Positions 33,727 to 44,189 of a stretch of 64,000 nucleotides of DNA are shown one piece after another (the stretch's first letter is position 1; each line of letters begins with the position of its first letter). The stretch lies in assembly GCF_001586775.1 (NCBI RefSeq), contig NZ_LQXS01000003.1, forward strand, positions 594,107-658,106, in the 5' to 3' direction. The notes beneath the pieces are model-generated. The model worked only from the letters and a program-made list of their open reading frames with translations. It was not told where the DNA came from and did no database searches. The DNA is from Sphingobacterium populi. GTDB taxonomy: Bacteria > Bacteroidota > Bacteroidia > Sphingobacteriales > Sphingobacteriaceae. The position numbers and the translations under genes are program-made.

Positions 33727-35271
33727 TTACTCGACCTGTTTGGTTATTCCTGGGCCGGTTTCAATCTCGGCTAGTGTAGATGGTTTATCCAAATGAATCA
33801 ACGTATGCGTACGAGGAGTGGTCCACTCACGGGTTTGCGTATTGAATTCGCCACCAAGCATGAAATAATATCCAATGTCTGTATTAGTTGGCGATCCGTG
33901 GTGCGGATGCCTGAAGTCATTGATGCCTTCGCCCATAGAAAAGAATGGCGTGAGTTCGCCGCTTTCTCTGGAATAAGTCGTGTAATGATCGTTGTTAGCT
34001 ATACGGTATCCCAATCCAAGATCTAAATCGATGATCGAAGCGGTACCTGTACCACCATAAAATACCACATCGATTGGTATCGTACTTTCAGAAATGTTCG
34101 TGCCTACGAAAAGTGCAATTCCGCTGGCGTTGCCACTGTTGGCGAGCAAATTACTGTTATTATTTCCTAACCCATCTCCCAGCGTACTTGCATAGGTAAT
34201 GGTTCGAATCCAGTTAGCATTCGCGATAGAAGTGGAGTTGGCTCCGTTAATGCGTTTTTGACTTCCGCCCACATAAAAGAATTCTCCTTTCTTTACGGAT
34301 CCTTCAGTGAGGTTAAATTTATACGTTCTAGCTCCACCGGTTGCCCAGCCAGCCGTATGCATTACCGAGCCAGCATTATTACTGGTCACGATGGAGAAAG
34401 GAATTTCCGAAAAATCGATGTCGGTATTCGCCATCAGTTGTACGTATTCATAATTGCCATCTCCGCCAGCAGGGTCATTGCAAAATCCCGTAATAATCAG
34501 AGGCATATCTCCAAGGTCGCCCGGAATCTCTGGGTCGGATACATCTTCGATATCGCTATGGTATCTCGGCCAAATAGCGAAACGTCTGTACGTATTTGAC
34601 TCGCGAAGTAAAATACCTGTAGCGTTCACATTGCGTGGTAATGGTGTAGCGGCAAAGTCAGCACTAGATTGCGTGTGTATCGACAGCGTATCTGCGCCAT
34701 TTAACATGTGCTTTACTCCTTCTAAAGTTTCTCCGTCGGTCGGTCTCGGGCTGAGCTCTGCGCCTACAATCTTTACTAAAGTACCTTCATAATCATTCGG
34801 TCGGAGATAAGCGTTATAAGCCGTTATCGTCCGAAACGTGAGGTACGGTGCTGTGCTTACTTTTTCGATATCGGCTGGAGTTACATGGCTGATGTACAAG
34901 AAACCTTCTCGTTTCAATTCTTTGTTAGCAACGTGAACTATTAAAGAATCGCCAGGTAAATAATTGACTACGTCGTCACCCAGTTGTAGTGCGATACCAT
35001 GGAGCTGATTGCGGCGATGTTGCTGAATGATGAGCATACCATCGGGTACGTTTCCATTTCGGTAATCTGATATAACCACACCAGTGATTTTTTCGGCCTG
35101 CGAAAGTCGGTCTGGGTCTAATGATACGTCCGTATCTTTATGAATCGTCCGTAAATCTTGTATGGCGATGTAAGGACTAGGCGTTCCGTCAATAATGTTG
35201 CGTTTTTCGCAAGCATACGCGGTTAGTAATATGCATATGGACAGGAGGCTATATAGTGATCTGTAATTCAT
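33727..35271 (-). CDS. DUF5689 domain lipoprotein of a SusCD operon
   Basis: A 514-residue surface lipoprotein: signal MNYRSLYSLLSICILLTAYAC with lipobox LTAYAC. Residues about 40-250 match DUF5689 (IQDLRTIHKDTDVSL, ITGVVISDYRNGNVPDGMLIIQ, LHGIALQLGDDV, a beta-rich OB-like domain). The second half is another beta-rich domain (PLIITGFCNDPAGGDGNYEYVQLMANTD) resembling lamin-tail-like folds. A longer frame begins at 35319 but overlaps susD and hides the lipobox, so 35271 is used. Such proteins commonly follow SusCD pairs, perhaps as an accessory ligand-binding component. Confidence 0.82.
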   Translation of the reverse strand: MNYRSLYSLLSICILLTAYACEKRNIIDGTPSPYIAIQDLRTIHKDTDVSLDPDRLSQAEKITGVVISDYRNGNVPDGMLIIQQHRRNQLHGIALQLGDDVVNYLPGDSLIVHVANKELKREGFLYISHVTPADIEKVSTAPYLTFRTITAYNAYLRPNDYEGTLVKIVGAELSPRPTDGETLEGVKHMLNGADTLSIHTQSSADFAATPLPRNVNATGILLRESNTYRRFAIWPRYHSDIEDVSDPEIPGDLGDMPLIITGFCNDPAGGDGNYEYVQLMANTDIDFSEIPFSIVTSNNAGSVMHTAGWATGGARTYKFNLTEGSVKKGEFFYVGGSQKRINGANSTSIANANWIRTITYASTLGDGLGNNNSNLLANSGNASGIALFVGTNISESTIPIDVVFYGGTGTASIIDLDLGLGYRIANNDHYTTYSRESGELTPFFSMGEGINDFRHPHHGSPTNTDIGYYFMLGGEFNTQTREWTTPRTHTLIHLDKPSTLAEIETGPGITKQVE

Positions 35272-35300
35272 AGCTTTTTCGGTTTTTATGACGTGGATAT

Positions 35301-36764
35301 CTATGGTTTTTGCCACCACACTAAGGTGTTGATATTATCTGCTCCCTGTACGCGTACAGCATTAAGATAATTGTCGCGGTTGGAAGATTGGATATAAACA
35401 GGATACATGAGTCGTGCAGGCATCTGCTGATTATTAAGATGGCCTGACCGTATAGGTAATACTGGGTGCCCGGTGCGTCTGTATTCAAACCAACTTTGTA
35501 AGTCGGTAAAAAATAAAGAAAAGTATTTCTGCATATGAATGAGTTCCATTTTCTTAAACTCATCGTAGCCATCTTCCCACTTTACTAAATCGCTGCCCAA
35601 ATAATAAGAGGGTAGCTCAAAGTCCCATAGTTCTATTCCAGCAACTGTGCCGCGCTCATAATAAGTTTGTGCAGATTCTGCAGTAATCCACCCCTTCACA
35701 GCTGCTTCGGCAAGAATAAGTTGTAGTTCCCCATAATTCATCATATTGCCAAGTAATGGTTCGGAGATCAGATCTGTATGCGGGGTAGAACGTGCTACAG
35801 GCGGTTGTCCGATCGGATAACCGCTCGGCACGCCAGCATAGTCACCCTCAAAAAGCGCCACCCATTTTTGTATTCTAGGATCGCTGCGTTCGTTTAAATT
35901 ATCGACAAAGAAACTTGCGGATTTTGGTGTATACCAATCTGCCAAGCGCCAAGTTGCAAAAGGAGAAATGTAGGGAGCTTGTCCAGTCCAACGCAATATT
36001 GCTGAATCATCATTATCACGCATTAGCGGATAAGTGTTAGGGGAATTGTCCACCATCTTTTGGAATACAGTATCAATGACAGATGGAGCCTTGTGTGCAA
36101 TACGCAATGCCAAACGTAGGTAAAGTGAATTGCCAAAACGCCGCCATTTGTCTACACTACCTTGGTAAATCGGGTCTGACGACTCTAATATTCGAGCTGT
36201 ATTGGGTAGCGTAGAAAAAATCCGATTAGCCTCTTCTAACTTACGTAGCAAATCTGGATAAATATCTTCTTGTCGATCAAAAGCCGGCCTGAATGAATTT
36301 GTTTCAGGTCCAGTAGATGCCGCTGTATAAGGAACATCGCCGTATGTGTCGGTAAGTAATGAAAATACCCAGGCCTGACAAACTAACGCCACGCCTTGAT
36401 AGGCTGGTTGGTCGAGTTCTGCTGCAAAATCATGGATATCTTTGAAGTTTTTTAATTGTAGGTACCAATTGTTCCACAAGTAATCAGCTTCTGCCGTACG
36501 AATTTCGTAACGAAAAATACGTCCTTCACCGTCTCCCATGTTCACGGTTACCTGCATTAGTTCATTCGTTACTCGTTGGCTGCGGTTCATATTATACCCT
36601 ACAACTTTGGTCAGAGCCGGAGCCAGCAAGTTTTGTGGCAGCGCTACTGGACTAGCATTGGGGTTGGTATTAATCTCTTCAAAGTTCTTATTGCAGGAAG
36701 TCAGCAATACTATAACGGTACAATACGCTATAATCTGACTGCTTATTTTGTTTAATTTCATCAT
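35301..36764 (-). CDS. SusD/RagB-family outer-membrane nutrient-binding lipoprotein
   Basis: A 487-residue lipoprotein with lipobox VLLTSC and the usual N-terminal NKNFEEINTNPNASP that opens the SusD-like (RagB type 2) family. Helical TPR-like segments and long loops follow, including VALVCQAWVFSLLTDTYGDVPYTAA and GELQLILAEAAVKGW. SusD proteins cap the SusC pore and capture the ligand at the surface. This subfamily is often linked to non-glycan substrates such as peptides or small molecules, which suits the glycerophosphate context but does not prove it. ATG at 36764 or the next codon are both possible. Confidence 0.92.
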   Translation of the reverse strand: MMKLNKISSQIIAYCTVIVLLTSCNKNFEEINTNPNASPVALPQNLLAPALTKVVGYNMNRSQRVTNELMQVTVNMGDGEGRIFRYEIRTAEADYLWNNWYLQLKNFKDIHDFAAELDQPAYQGVALVCQAWVFSLLTDTYGDVPYTAASTGPETNSFRPAFDRQEDIYPDLLRKLEEANRIFSTLPNTARILESSDPIYQGSVDKWRRFGNSLYLRLALRIAHKAPSVIDTVFQKMVDNSPNTYPLMRDNDDSAILRWTGQAPYISPFATWRLADWYTPKSASFFVDNLNERSDPRIQKWVALFEGDYAGVPSGYPIGQPPVARSTPHTDLISEPLLGNMMNYGELQLILAEAAVKGWITAESAQTYYERGTVAGIELWDFELPSYYLGSDLVKWEDGYDEFKKMELIHMQKYFSLFFTDLQSWFEYRRTGHPVLPIRSGHLNNQQMPARLMYPVYIQSSNRDNYLNAVRVQGADNINTLVWWQKP

Positions 36765-36775
36765 TGTAATTACTT

Positions 36776-39700
36776 TTAAAAACCGACTACTATGTTAAGT
36801 CCAAACGTACGTGTTGCTGGGAACTGGCCAAGCTCGAATCCACGGGTAATGTCGCCATTACCTAGTGTGCCGAATTCTGGATCGAATGCTGGCCAACTAG
36901 ACCAGATAAACAGATCGCGTCCGAAGACACCGACAGTAGCACGTTGTAGTCCTGTTCTTGCTAATAAATTCTTACTTAGACTATAGTCAAAGCGCATTTC
37001 TCGCAGCTTAAGAAAATCGGTAGAATACGATGTGCCTTCTACGTTATCTCTACCTAGATGGGCGTTGTAATAGTCCCATACGTTTTCGGAGATCACATCG
37101 TTTGGACGATACGTACCGTCGCCATTGGCGATTACACCATTGCCGATGATACCATTATAACGGCCGGGAACAGTGTTCATGGTTTTGCCTTGCTCTGCAA
37201 GTACGGCCGAGGTGAGTGAATATCCGACGGCACCGAATTGTGCGTCAAAAAGGACGCTTAACCTAAACTGCTTGTATCGGAACTCATTGGTAATACCAGC
37301 ACGCCATTTAGGATTTGTATGTCCGATGTATTGCATAGAATCGGTTAGTTGTGGCAATCCATTTTGATAAATGATTTGTCCATCTGGTGCACGTTGGTAA
37401 CCGCGGCCATATAAATCATCAAGCCTGCCGCCTAGTCGAGCAATGATCGATCCTCGGCTACCGGGTCCATTCTGGAGCGTCATTTCTCGATCTCCGTTTA
37501 CGAGTTCTATGACTTTATTTTTATTCGCGCTAAACATGGCATTGATATTCCATTCGAAAATCCCTTGCTTACGGATCGGTGTAATTCGCGATTCGACTTC
37601 GAAGCCACTATTCTGAATTTCACCAGCATTGACCAATACGGTGCTAACCCCCGATGCCCGATCTACCACAGATGTGAGGTGTTGATTGGTTGTGTTGGAT
37701 CGATAGTACGTCATATTGAGTGACCAGCGATTGTTAAATAGGTTGAGATCGGTGCCTGCTTCGTAACTTAGTGTTTTTAAAGGCTGAAGTGCTTGATTTG
37801 GAAATAGCGTCGGGTTTGCTAAACCGGCAGGATAGCCATCTTGCACTGCATAGGTGTATGATGTGCGGTATGGGATCATGGATCCGCTTCCTACTTCGGC
37901 AATAGAACCTCGGAATTTGACCAACGAAAAAGCAGTAGGAAGCTTTACCACATCAGAAAGCACGAAACTAAGATTCATCGAAGGATAAAAAAAGGAAGAA
38001 TTTCCTTTGTTGAGCGGAGTGGCCAAAGCACTATTCCAGTCATTACGAGCGGAGAAATCGGCAAATAAATAATCTTTGAATGAAACGGTAGCTAAGGCAT
38101 ATAAACTGTTTAGCACTAGTTCGCTTCGGTAAGGATTGCTGATAAGAATGCCAGCACGGTTTCCTAAATTGAAAATCCCTGGAAATGATAGTGAATCGGC
38201 TGCATTTCGCTCTTGATTGGCTTCGTTTCGCAGTGTGCTAGCACCAGTAGTTACACGGATTTTTATATCGTCATTGATTTGTTTATTATAATTGACCATT
38301 ACTTCAGAAGTCATCTCGGTATTGTTGAGTGCCTGAGTGCGGTACATACCTTTTCGAAATTTTTCGGTATCCCACGGTCGTTGTTGGCTTCTTTGCTCGG
38401 CATTTAGATCCAACGTTGTACGAACCATTACGTCCCATTCTTCATTAAACTTGTAAGCCGCTTCAATATTACCCGTCAGGCCATTCCGCTTATTTTTGTT
38501 AAGCATCTCATTGGTGATAAGATAGGGGTTGTCTACCAAACTGCTGAAGGGATAACTTTGGACACGATTTTCTTGTCCTATTGCCCAATATTCTTCTAAC
38601 CAATCCAGCGGTGCATTGGGTACCCAAAACATGTTCCAGTACATTAAAGATTGGTTATTATATCCGCTCGATGGTAGATTATCGCTACGGTTTTGACGAA
38701 AATTGAGACGTGTACGTAGTTTTAGCTTGCTCGTTACATCGTGGTTAGCGGTTAATGATACATTATTTCTGGCATAGCCAGTATTAGGTATTATCCAGCT
38801 ATTCCGCAGATCTGTAAATGAGAATCGCATTTGGGTTTTTTCCGTTGCGCCATCAATACCTACAGAATTGGTAAACGTAACTCCGGTGTCAAAAAAATCT
38901 TTACGAGCATTTGGATACGGCTGCCACAAGGTACGTTCGTTACCACGTGTCTGAGTCGTAGGGTCGTATTGAAAGTAATATTGACCGTCAAACTTTGGTC
39001 CCCAGGCGGAGCTGGTACTACGTGTACTTCCGCCATCTTCTGAAGCCAAAAACGAATAATATCGAACACCTTCCGTTCCCTGTCCGTATTCATATTGATA
39101 GTCAGGCCAGCGCGATATCTGCTCAATCGTTGTGTTAGAAGTTAGCGTAACACCAATACCTTTGCTGGCGCGGCCTGATTTGGTCGTAATCACGATGGCA
39201 CCACCAGCGCCACGCTGTCCGTACAATGCGGTTGCATTGGCACCTTTCAATACCGTCAACGATTCGATGTCTTCGGGGTTAATGTCATTAATCCCAGTTC
39301 CGAAATCGGAAGGCGAATCGCCGCCAAGATAAGCGCCGTGGCCATTGCCAACCATGTTGCCGCTACTATTGCTAATGACCACGCCGTCTATAACGATCAA
39401 TGCCTGATTGTCTCCGGTAAGATTATTTTCACCGCGTAGTATAATTTTATTGGAACCTGCCGGCCCAGCGCCAGAGCGAACTAAATTCACGCCCGCGATC
39501 TTTCCGGATAGCGCCTCTGTCCAGTTATTGGCCAAAGCTTCGGTTAACTTTTCGCCTTTCATCTCTGTGGCGGCATAACCAAGCGACTTTTTGTTTCGCT
39601 CGATTCCCAATGCCGTTACCACTACTTCTTCTACCTCGCTGGTATTGCTAGAAAGTAGAATGGTGATCTTATTGGTACTTGTTTCTATACGCTGGCGATG

Positions 39701-40030
39701 AATCGCATATCCTAGGCTAGTGATTTGGATCTCAGTTCCGGGAGCAATTACGATGGTAAATTCACCATTAGCATTGGTAGATCCAAGTGATCGATTATCA
39801 CTTCGAATAGTAGCACCCGAGATAGGGCTATTGTCCGAAGCATCTAACACCTTGCCTTCCACGCGCACCTGCATGGATGTTTCAAGTTTTTGACTTGTCG
39901 AATCTATTAAAAGGTTAGCACTTATCGGCTGGATAATGCCTAAAAAGCAGAAGATCCACGCGCATAACAGGAAATATCTTCTGGTGGAAGATAGTCCGGT
40001 TTTGTTGGGGGAATTACATAACATGTTCAT
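36776..40030 (-). CDS. SusC/RagA-family TonB-dependent outer-membrane transporter
   Basis: A 1084-residue TonB-dependent transporter. An N-terminal signal is followed by a carboxypeptidase-regulatory-like domain (about 50-130; RVEGKVLDASDNSPISGATI), the SusC signature SEVEEVVVTALGIERNKKSLG, the plug (GENNLTGDNQALIVIDGVV, IEDINPEDIESLTVLKGANATALYG-type segment around 220-250) and a long barrel ending FGLNIVVGF. With the SusD and DUF5689 lipoproteins it imports a ligand using the TonB/ExbBD system. It lies 51 bp after glpF on the same strand, so it may be expressed with the glp genes. Confidence 0.96.
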   Translation of the reverse strand: MNMLCNSPNKTGLSSTRRYFLLCAWIFCFLGIIQPISANLLIDSTSQKLETSMQVRVEGKVLDASDNSPISGATIRSDNRSLGSTNANGEFTIVIAPGTEIQITSLGYAIHRQRIETSTNKITILLSSNTSEVEEVVVTALGIERNKKSLGYAATEMKGEKLTEALANNWTEALSGKIAGVNLVRSGAGPAGSNKIILRGENNLTGDNQALIVIDGVVISNSSGNMVGNGHGAYLGGDSPSDFGTGINDINPEDIESLTVLKGANATALYGQRGAGGAIVITTKSGRASKGIGVTLTSNTTIEQISRWPDYQYEYGQGTEGVRYYSFLASEDGGSTRSTSSAWGPKFDGQYYFQYDPTTQTRGNERTLWQPYPNARKDFFDTGVTFTNSVGIDGATEKTQMRFSFTDLRNSWIIPNTGYARNNVSLTANHDVTSKLKLRTRLNFRQNRSDNLPSSGYNNQSLMYWNMFWVPNAPLDWLEEYWAIGQENRVQSYPFSSLVDNPYLITNEMLNKNKRNGLTGNIEAAYKFNEEWDVMVRTTLDLNAEQRSQQRPWDTEKFRKGMYRTQALNNTEMTSEVMVNYNKQINDDIKIRVTTGASTLRNEANQERNAADSLSFPGIFNLGNRAGILISNPYRSELVLNSLYALATVSFKDYLFADFSARNDWNSALATPLNKGNSSFFYPSMNLSFVLSDVVKLPTAFSLVKFRGSIAEVGSGSMIPYRTSYTYAVQDGYPAGLANPTLFPNQALQPLKTLSYEAGTDLNLFNNRWSLNMTYYRSNTTNQHLTSVVDRASGVSTVLVNAGEIQNSGFEVESRITPIRKQGIFEWNINAMFSANKNKVIELVNGDREMTLQNGPGSRGSIIARLGGRLDDLYGRGYQRAPDGQIIYQNGLPQLTDSMQYIGHTNPKWRAGITNEFRYKQFRLSVLFDAQFGAVGYSLTSAVLAEQGKTMNTVPGRYNGIIGNGVIANGDGTYRPNDVISENVWDYYNAHLGRDNVEGTSYSTDFLKLREMRFDYSLSKNLLARTGLQRATVGVFGRDLFIWSSWPAFDPEFGTLGNGDITRGFELGQFPATRTFGLNIVVGF

Positions 40031-40081
40031 AGGTTAGGGGGTGAGATGTATTTTATAGATTGGTTATGAAGTTGTAATACA

Positions 40082-40822
40082 TTAGGGGCTGATAAGGATT
40101 TGGTGAAGTAAAGTAGCTATTGCAGAGCCAATCATTGGGCCGACCAGCGGTATCCACGTGTAGGAAGGATCAAAAGGTTGCTTTGTTGGTAATGGAATAA
40201 TCCAGTATACCATACGTGGAGCAAGATCTCTTGCGGGGTTGATAGCGTAACCAGTAGTTCCGCCAAGACTCAAACCGATTACCCACACAAGAAAGGCAAC
40301 TGGAAAAGCTCCAATAGATCCTAGACCGATTACACCAGCCGTTTCATTGACTTGCAAAGAAGGTTCTTGAAAGAATAGAATAGCCGTAATAAGGACAAAT
40401 GTGCCTAAAGCTTCTGATAGTAAATTGGATGGCGTACTTCTTAAGGCAGGTGCAGTACAAAAAACCGCTTGCGTACGTGAAGAATCGTGAGTTTTTAATA
40501 GATGTTGGCGATAAAGGATAGAAACAGCAAAAGCACCGAATGTAGCGCCAATAAACTGTGCAGCGATGTATTGTAGAGCGTTCGTAGTGGTGATGTCGCC
40601 CAGCATCCAAACAGACAGAGTTACCGCAGGATTCAGATGTGCGCCGCTATATGCACTTGCTACAGATACACCCACAAAAACGGCCAAAGCCCATCCAGTT
40701 GTAATAACGATCCAGCCGCCATTTTGTCCTTTAGTGCCTTCTAATACCACGTTTGCTACTACACCGCCACCAAGTAACAGCATAAGAAATGTGCCAAATA
40801 ATTCTGCAATGAAGGGAGTCAT
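40082..40822 (-). CDS. glpF: Aquaglyceroporin (glycerol facilitator), copy 1
   Basis: A 246-residue MIP-family channel with six membrane helices and both pore motifs intact: [11 protein letters not shown] (first) and [12 protein letters not shown] (second, with the aspartate after the second NPA-R that marks aquaglyceroporins). It lets glycerol diffuse in. The start codon overlaps the glpK stop as ATGA (4 bp), so the two are translationally coupled. Paralogue of the gene at 45455-46198. Confidence 0.95.
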   Translation of the reverse strand: MTPFIAELFGTFLMLLLGGGVVANVVLEGTKGQNGGWIVITTGWALAVFVGVSVASAYSGAHLNPAVTLSVWMLGDITTTNALQYIAAQFIGATFGAFAVSILYRQHLLKTHDSSRTQAVFCTAPALRSTPSNLLSEALGTFVLITAILFFQEPSLQVNETAGVIGLGSIGAFPVAFLVWVIGLSLGGTTGYAINPARDLAPRMVYWIIPLPTKQPFDPSYTWIPLVGPMIGSAIATLLHQILISP

Positions 40823-42327
40823 TTTAATTTAGTTTTTAGAGAAGACCATATTTTAGAAGCTTCCACAGCGATATGCCAATCGCTCAATTGGGCTGCGGTA
40901 GACGAAGAGTTGTCTTCGGGCCGAAAGGTGCGATCTGCGGCATGTAAGGCTTGCAGTTCGGATACGTCTCTCCAAAATCCAGAGGCTAATCCTGCTAGGT
41001 ATGCAGCTCCCATAGCGGTGGTTTCGGTATTGGTAGGCCGCACGACATCTACCTGTAGCAAGTTGGCCTGAAATGATAGTAGCAAATCATTGGCTGTTGC
41101 ACCGCCGTCTACACGAAGTTCGGTGATTTTCGTTTTCGCATCTTGCTGCATAGCTTCGAGCACGTCGTATGTTTGAAAGGCAATCGATTCAAGACAAGCA
41201 CGCGCGATGTGTGCGTCGGTGGTACCTCTCGTAATTCCGAATATGGCTCCGCGAGCATGTGAATGCCAGTGTGGGGCTCCCAATCCAGCAAATGCCGGCA
41301 CGATGTATACACCATCTGTCGTATCTACCTGTTCTGCTAACGGACAAATGTCTTCAGACTGCTCAATAAGCCCTAGACCGTCGCGCAACCATTGCACCAC
41401 AGCACCGCCAATAAATACACTGCCTTCCAATGCATAGGTGACTTCCTTTCCAATTTGCCAGGCAATGGTGGTGACTAATTTGTGATTGGATAAGATGGCT
41501 TCTCGCCCCGTATTCAACAGCATGAAACATCCTGTGCCATAAGTGTTTTTTACCATGCCAGGTTGGATACATAATTGACCAAACAAGGCAGATTGTTGAT
41601 CGCCGGCGATACCAGCGATTGGTATAGAATTGTTGATTGCCTTTATCGAAGTCTCTGCATATATTTCTGAAGAAGATTTCACGCTCGGTAACAATTCTAG
41701 AGGTATGTCAAAAAGATCTAACAACTCTAGATCCCAAGCGTGGGTATGAATATTATAGAGCATGGTTCGAGAGGCGTTGGTAGCATCCGTCAAATGTTCT
41801 TTGCCGCTGGTGAGGTTCCACACTAGCCAAGAATCCACGGTGCCAAAAGCCAATTGGCCAGATTTCGCTTTGCTGCGAGCGTCCTTTACGTTATCCAGTA
41901 TCCACTTAATTTTTGTGGCGGAAAAATACGCATCTATCAATAAACCTGTTTTTTGTCTTACCATCTCTTCGTGTCCCTGCGCTTTCAAAGCATCACACAA
42001 GTCGGAAGAACGACGATCTTGCCATACAATAGCTGGATAAATAGGAGTTCCAGTAGAACGATCCCAGATGATAGTGGTTTCACGCTGATTGGTAATACCA
42101 ATAGCATGTATAGCTGTAGATTTGATCCCGGCTTTTTTAAGTACAGCAGTAATAACCTCGCGTTGCGAGAACCAAATCTCCATTGGGTCGTGTTCTACCC
42201 AACCCGCTTTTGGGTAATATTGCGTAAACTCCTTTTGCGCTATAGCTCTGATCTGACCTTCTTGATCAACTAATAACGCGCGCGAACTGGTTGTACCCTG
42301 ATCTATGGATAGGATATATGGATTCAT
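40819..42327 (-). CDS. glpK: Glycerol kinase, copy 1
   Basis: FGGY-family kinase (502 residues) converting glycerol to glycerol-3-phosphate. Diagnostic segments include [14 protein letters not shown] at the N-terminus, [61 protein letters not shown], and the C-terminal ATP-site region [18 protein letters not shown] followed by [12 protein letters not shown]. Normal length, all motifs present. It follows glpD by 73 bp and overlaps glpF. Very similar to the second copy at 46195-47700. Confidence 0.97.
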   Translation of the reverse strand: MNPYILSIDQGTTSSRALLVDQEGQIRAIAQKEFTQYYPKAGWVEHDPMEIWFSQREVITAVLKKAGIKSTAIHAIGITNQRETTIIWDRSTGTPIYPAIVWQDRRSSDLCDALKAQGHEEMVRQKTGLLIDAYFSATKIKWILDNVKDARSKAKSGQLAFGTVDSWLVWNLTSGKEHLTDATNASRTMLYNIHTHAWDLELLDLFDIPLELLPSVKSSSEIYAETSIKAINNSIPIAGIAGDQQSALFGQLCIQPGMVKNTYGTGCFMLLNTGREAILSNHKLVTTIAWQIGKEVTYALEGSVFIGGAVVQWLRDGLGLIEQSEDICPLAEQVDTTDGVYIVPAFAGLGAPHWHSHARGAIFGITRGTTDAHIARACLESIAFQTYDVLEAMQQDAKTKITELRVDGGATANDLLLSFQANLLQVDVVRPTNTETTAMGAAYLAGLASGFWRDVSELQALHAADRTFRPEDNSSSTAAQLSDWHIAVEASKIWSSLKTKLK

Positions 42328-42400
42328 AATAGATTTATTTATAGTAGCTAGCAGGATCTTGGTTAGGTAATACTGCTAGTCGGTTAGCGGTTTATCCGCA

Positions 42401-44014
42401 TTATGATATTTCTAATGAAGGCTTATCGTTATTTAAAACGTATTTTGAGGCCATTTGGTTAAAATTGTCGATCTGCATAGATATCCAATCCTGGTCATGC
42501 TTGAGCTCGCCTGCTAACAATTGCGCGATCAATGGTGCTGTTTCCAGTGCAATTTTAGCATCAAGAAACAAAATGCGAAATCGTCTTGCTAGCACATCTT
42601 CGACTGTTCTCGCCATTTCATGACGTGCAAACCATATCACTTCTGCCTTTGTGTGATGCAGCCTAGGGTGAATGGGCTGTGCTAATTCGAAATCTGTATT
42701 TTCTAAGGACTCAATGCCATTAGCATCCTTTCCATAGATTGCTAGGCGAGCTATCGGATGCTGCTTATCTGTTGCTCCATGTATAGCCAAGGTTTGTGTG
42801 ATACAAGTTGCTTGCGCAAGCCCTACGGTACGGATTGCTGTATTGATGGTGTCTTCCGCCATTTTACGGTAAGTGGTCCATTTGCCACCTGTAATAGTAA
42901 TGAGCTTCGAGCTGTGTACCACCAGTTTATGATCTCTGGATATTTCTTTCGTTTGTTGTCCTTTTCCAAATTCTGCTGCAAGTGGGCGTAAACCCGAGAA
43001 AATACTTAATACATCCGACGGTGTAGGTGCTTTCTGCAAGTAATCTTTAGCCGTATTTAGAATAAAATCTACCTCCGAGGCTAATGCAACCGGCTCTGTC
43101 TTTTTTTCGTCTAAAGGAGTATCTGTTGTACCCAACACAAGGTGGTCATGCCAAGGTACGCCAAACAGTACGCGTCCATCCGTTGTTTTTGGGATCATCA
43201 GCGCATCAGAAGATTCTGGTAGAAATGACCGATCGACTACGATATGTGTGCCCTGACTGGGACGAACCATTTGCTTGTGGCTATCACTAGCCATATCCAA
43301 AATATCATCTACAAAAATTCCAGTCGCATTAATCACCACTTTACCTTCTATACGAAAGGTTGTTTGTGTTTCTTTGTCCACGCAAACAACACCATTTACC
43401 GAGCCATCATCTTGTTTGAGTAAGCCTGTTACGGGCATATAATTAACCACAGTCGCCCCGTACTCTGCTGCAGTCTGTGCCAGATTGATTGCTAAACGAG
43501 CGTCGTCAAATTGGCCGTCATAATAGCGAATTCCACCTTTCAATTGATTACTTTTAATATTTCCCAGCTGTTCACCCACTTTTTTTGCTGACAGAAATGT
43601 CGACCGGCCAATGCTAAAGCGACCAGCGAGCCAGTCGTATAGCTTCAATCCAATCAGGTATTTCCATTTGTCTAAAAATGAGTAACAAGGTATAATGAAT
43701 GATTGCGTACGCGATACGTGTGGTGCGTTTTTGAAAATATACCATCGCTCTCGTAAGGCGCCATATACCAGTTTGATGTCGCCATTAGCCAAATAACGTA
43801 CACCACCATGTACCAACTTAGTGCTTCTACTTGAGGTACCTTTTGCAAAATCATCTCTTTCGATCAGCAGCGTTTTGAAACCTCTACTAGCTGCATCTAC
43901 CGCAGTTCCTAAGCCCGTGGCCCCACCGCCGATAATGATGAAGTCCCATTTCGATGTGTTTCGTATTTGTTCAATATGTGATTCTCGCTCGAAGAATTTG
44001 GGTGTATTTATCAT
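42401..44014 (-). CDS. glpD: Aerobic glycerol-3-phosphate dehydrogenase, copy 1
   Basis: FAD enzyme (537 residues) that oxidises glycerol-3-phosphate to dihydroxyacetone phosphate and feeds electrons to the quinone pool. The N-terminal FAD-binding loop FIIIGGGATGLGTAVDAASRG is at about residues 25-45, followed by KGTSSRSTKLVHGGVRYL; ITGGKWTTYRKMAEDT marks the C-terminal part of the FAD domain, and a helical cap domain ends the protein. First gene of glpD-glpK-glpF and divergent from glpR. Its -7 region overlaps a candidate GlpR site. Confidence 0.95.
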   Translation of the reverse strand: MINTPKFFERESHIEQIRNTSKWDFIIIGGGATGLGTAVDAASRGFKTLLIERDDFAKGTSSRSTKLVHGGVRYLANGDIKLVYGALRERWYIFKNAPHVSRTQSFIIPCYSFLDKWKYLIGLKLYDWLAGRFSIGRSTFLSAKKVGEQLGNIKSNQLKGGIRYYDGQFDDARLAINLAQTAAEYGATVVNYMPVTGLLKQDDGSVNGVVCVDKETQTTFRIEGKVVINATGIFVDDILDMASDSHKQMVRPSQGTHIVVDRSFLPESSDALMIPKTTDGRVLFGVPWHDHLVLGTTDTPLDEKKTEPVALASEVDFILNTAKDYLQKAPTPSDVLSIFSGLRPLAAEFGKGQQTKEISRDHKLVVHSSKLITITGGKWTTYRKMAEDTINTAIRTVGLAQATCITQTLAIHGATDKQHPIARLAIYGKDANGIESLENTDFELAQPIHPRLHHTKAEVIWFARHEMARTVEDVLARRFRILFLDAKIALETAPLIAQLLAGELKHDQDWISMQIDNFNQMASKYVLNNDKPSLEIS

Positions 44015-44064
44015 GGTTGTGCAACAATTGGTAGCTTTGGTACTTGTGGGTAAACGTTTTTATT

Positions 44065-44129
44065 ACAAAACGAAATTAGTAATTATTAAAATCGAAACCA
44101 AATGAAATATATAAAAGTTTCGTTTTGTG
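44065..44129. promoter_or_regulatory. glpD-glpR divergent control region with candidate GlpR operator half-sites
   Basis: ACAAAACGAAAT (44065-44076) and GTTTCGTTTTGTG (44117-44129) are inverted copies sharing 11 bp, with TCGAAA at 44092-44097 between them. On the minus strand TAATTTCG (plus 44071-44078), a one-mismatch -7 box, lies 20 bp from TTTG (plus 44099-44102): a plausible glpD promoter whose -7 box is embedded in the first site. CGAAA-type repeats are typical operators for DeoR-family repressors, and the same motif recurs upstream of the second glpD. Binding by the adjacent GlpR is inferred. Confidence 0.6.
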
Positions 44130-44175
44130 ATTATAATGCTTTAAAAGATTGATGATATGATGTCAAAAAATATGA

Positions 44176-44183
44176 TATATTTG
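44176..44183 (+). promoter_or_regulatory. Putative -7 element abutting glpR
   Basis: TATATTTG is a perfect TAnnTTTG ending 6 nt before the ATG at 44190. It lies inside the longer open frame from 44157, favouring the downstream start. Confidence 0.5.
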
Positions 44184-44189
44184 TGTAGT

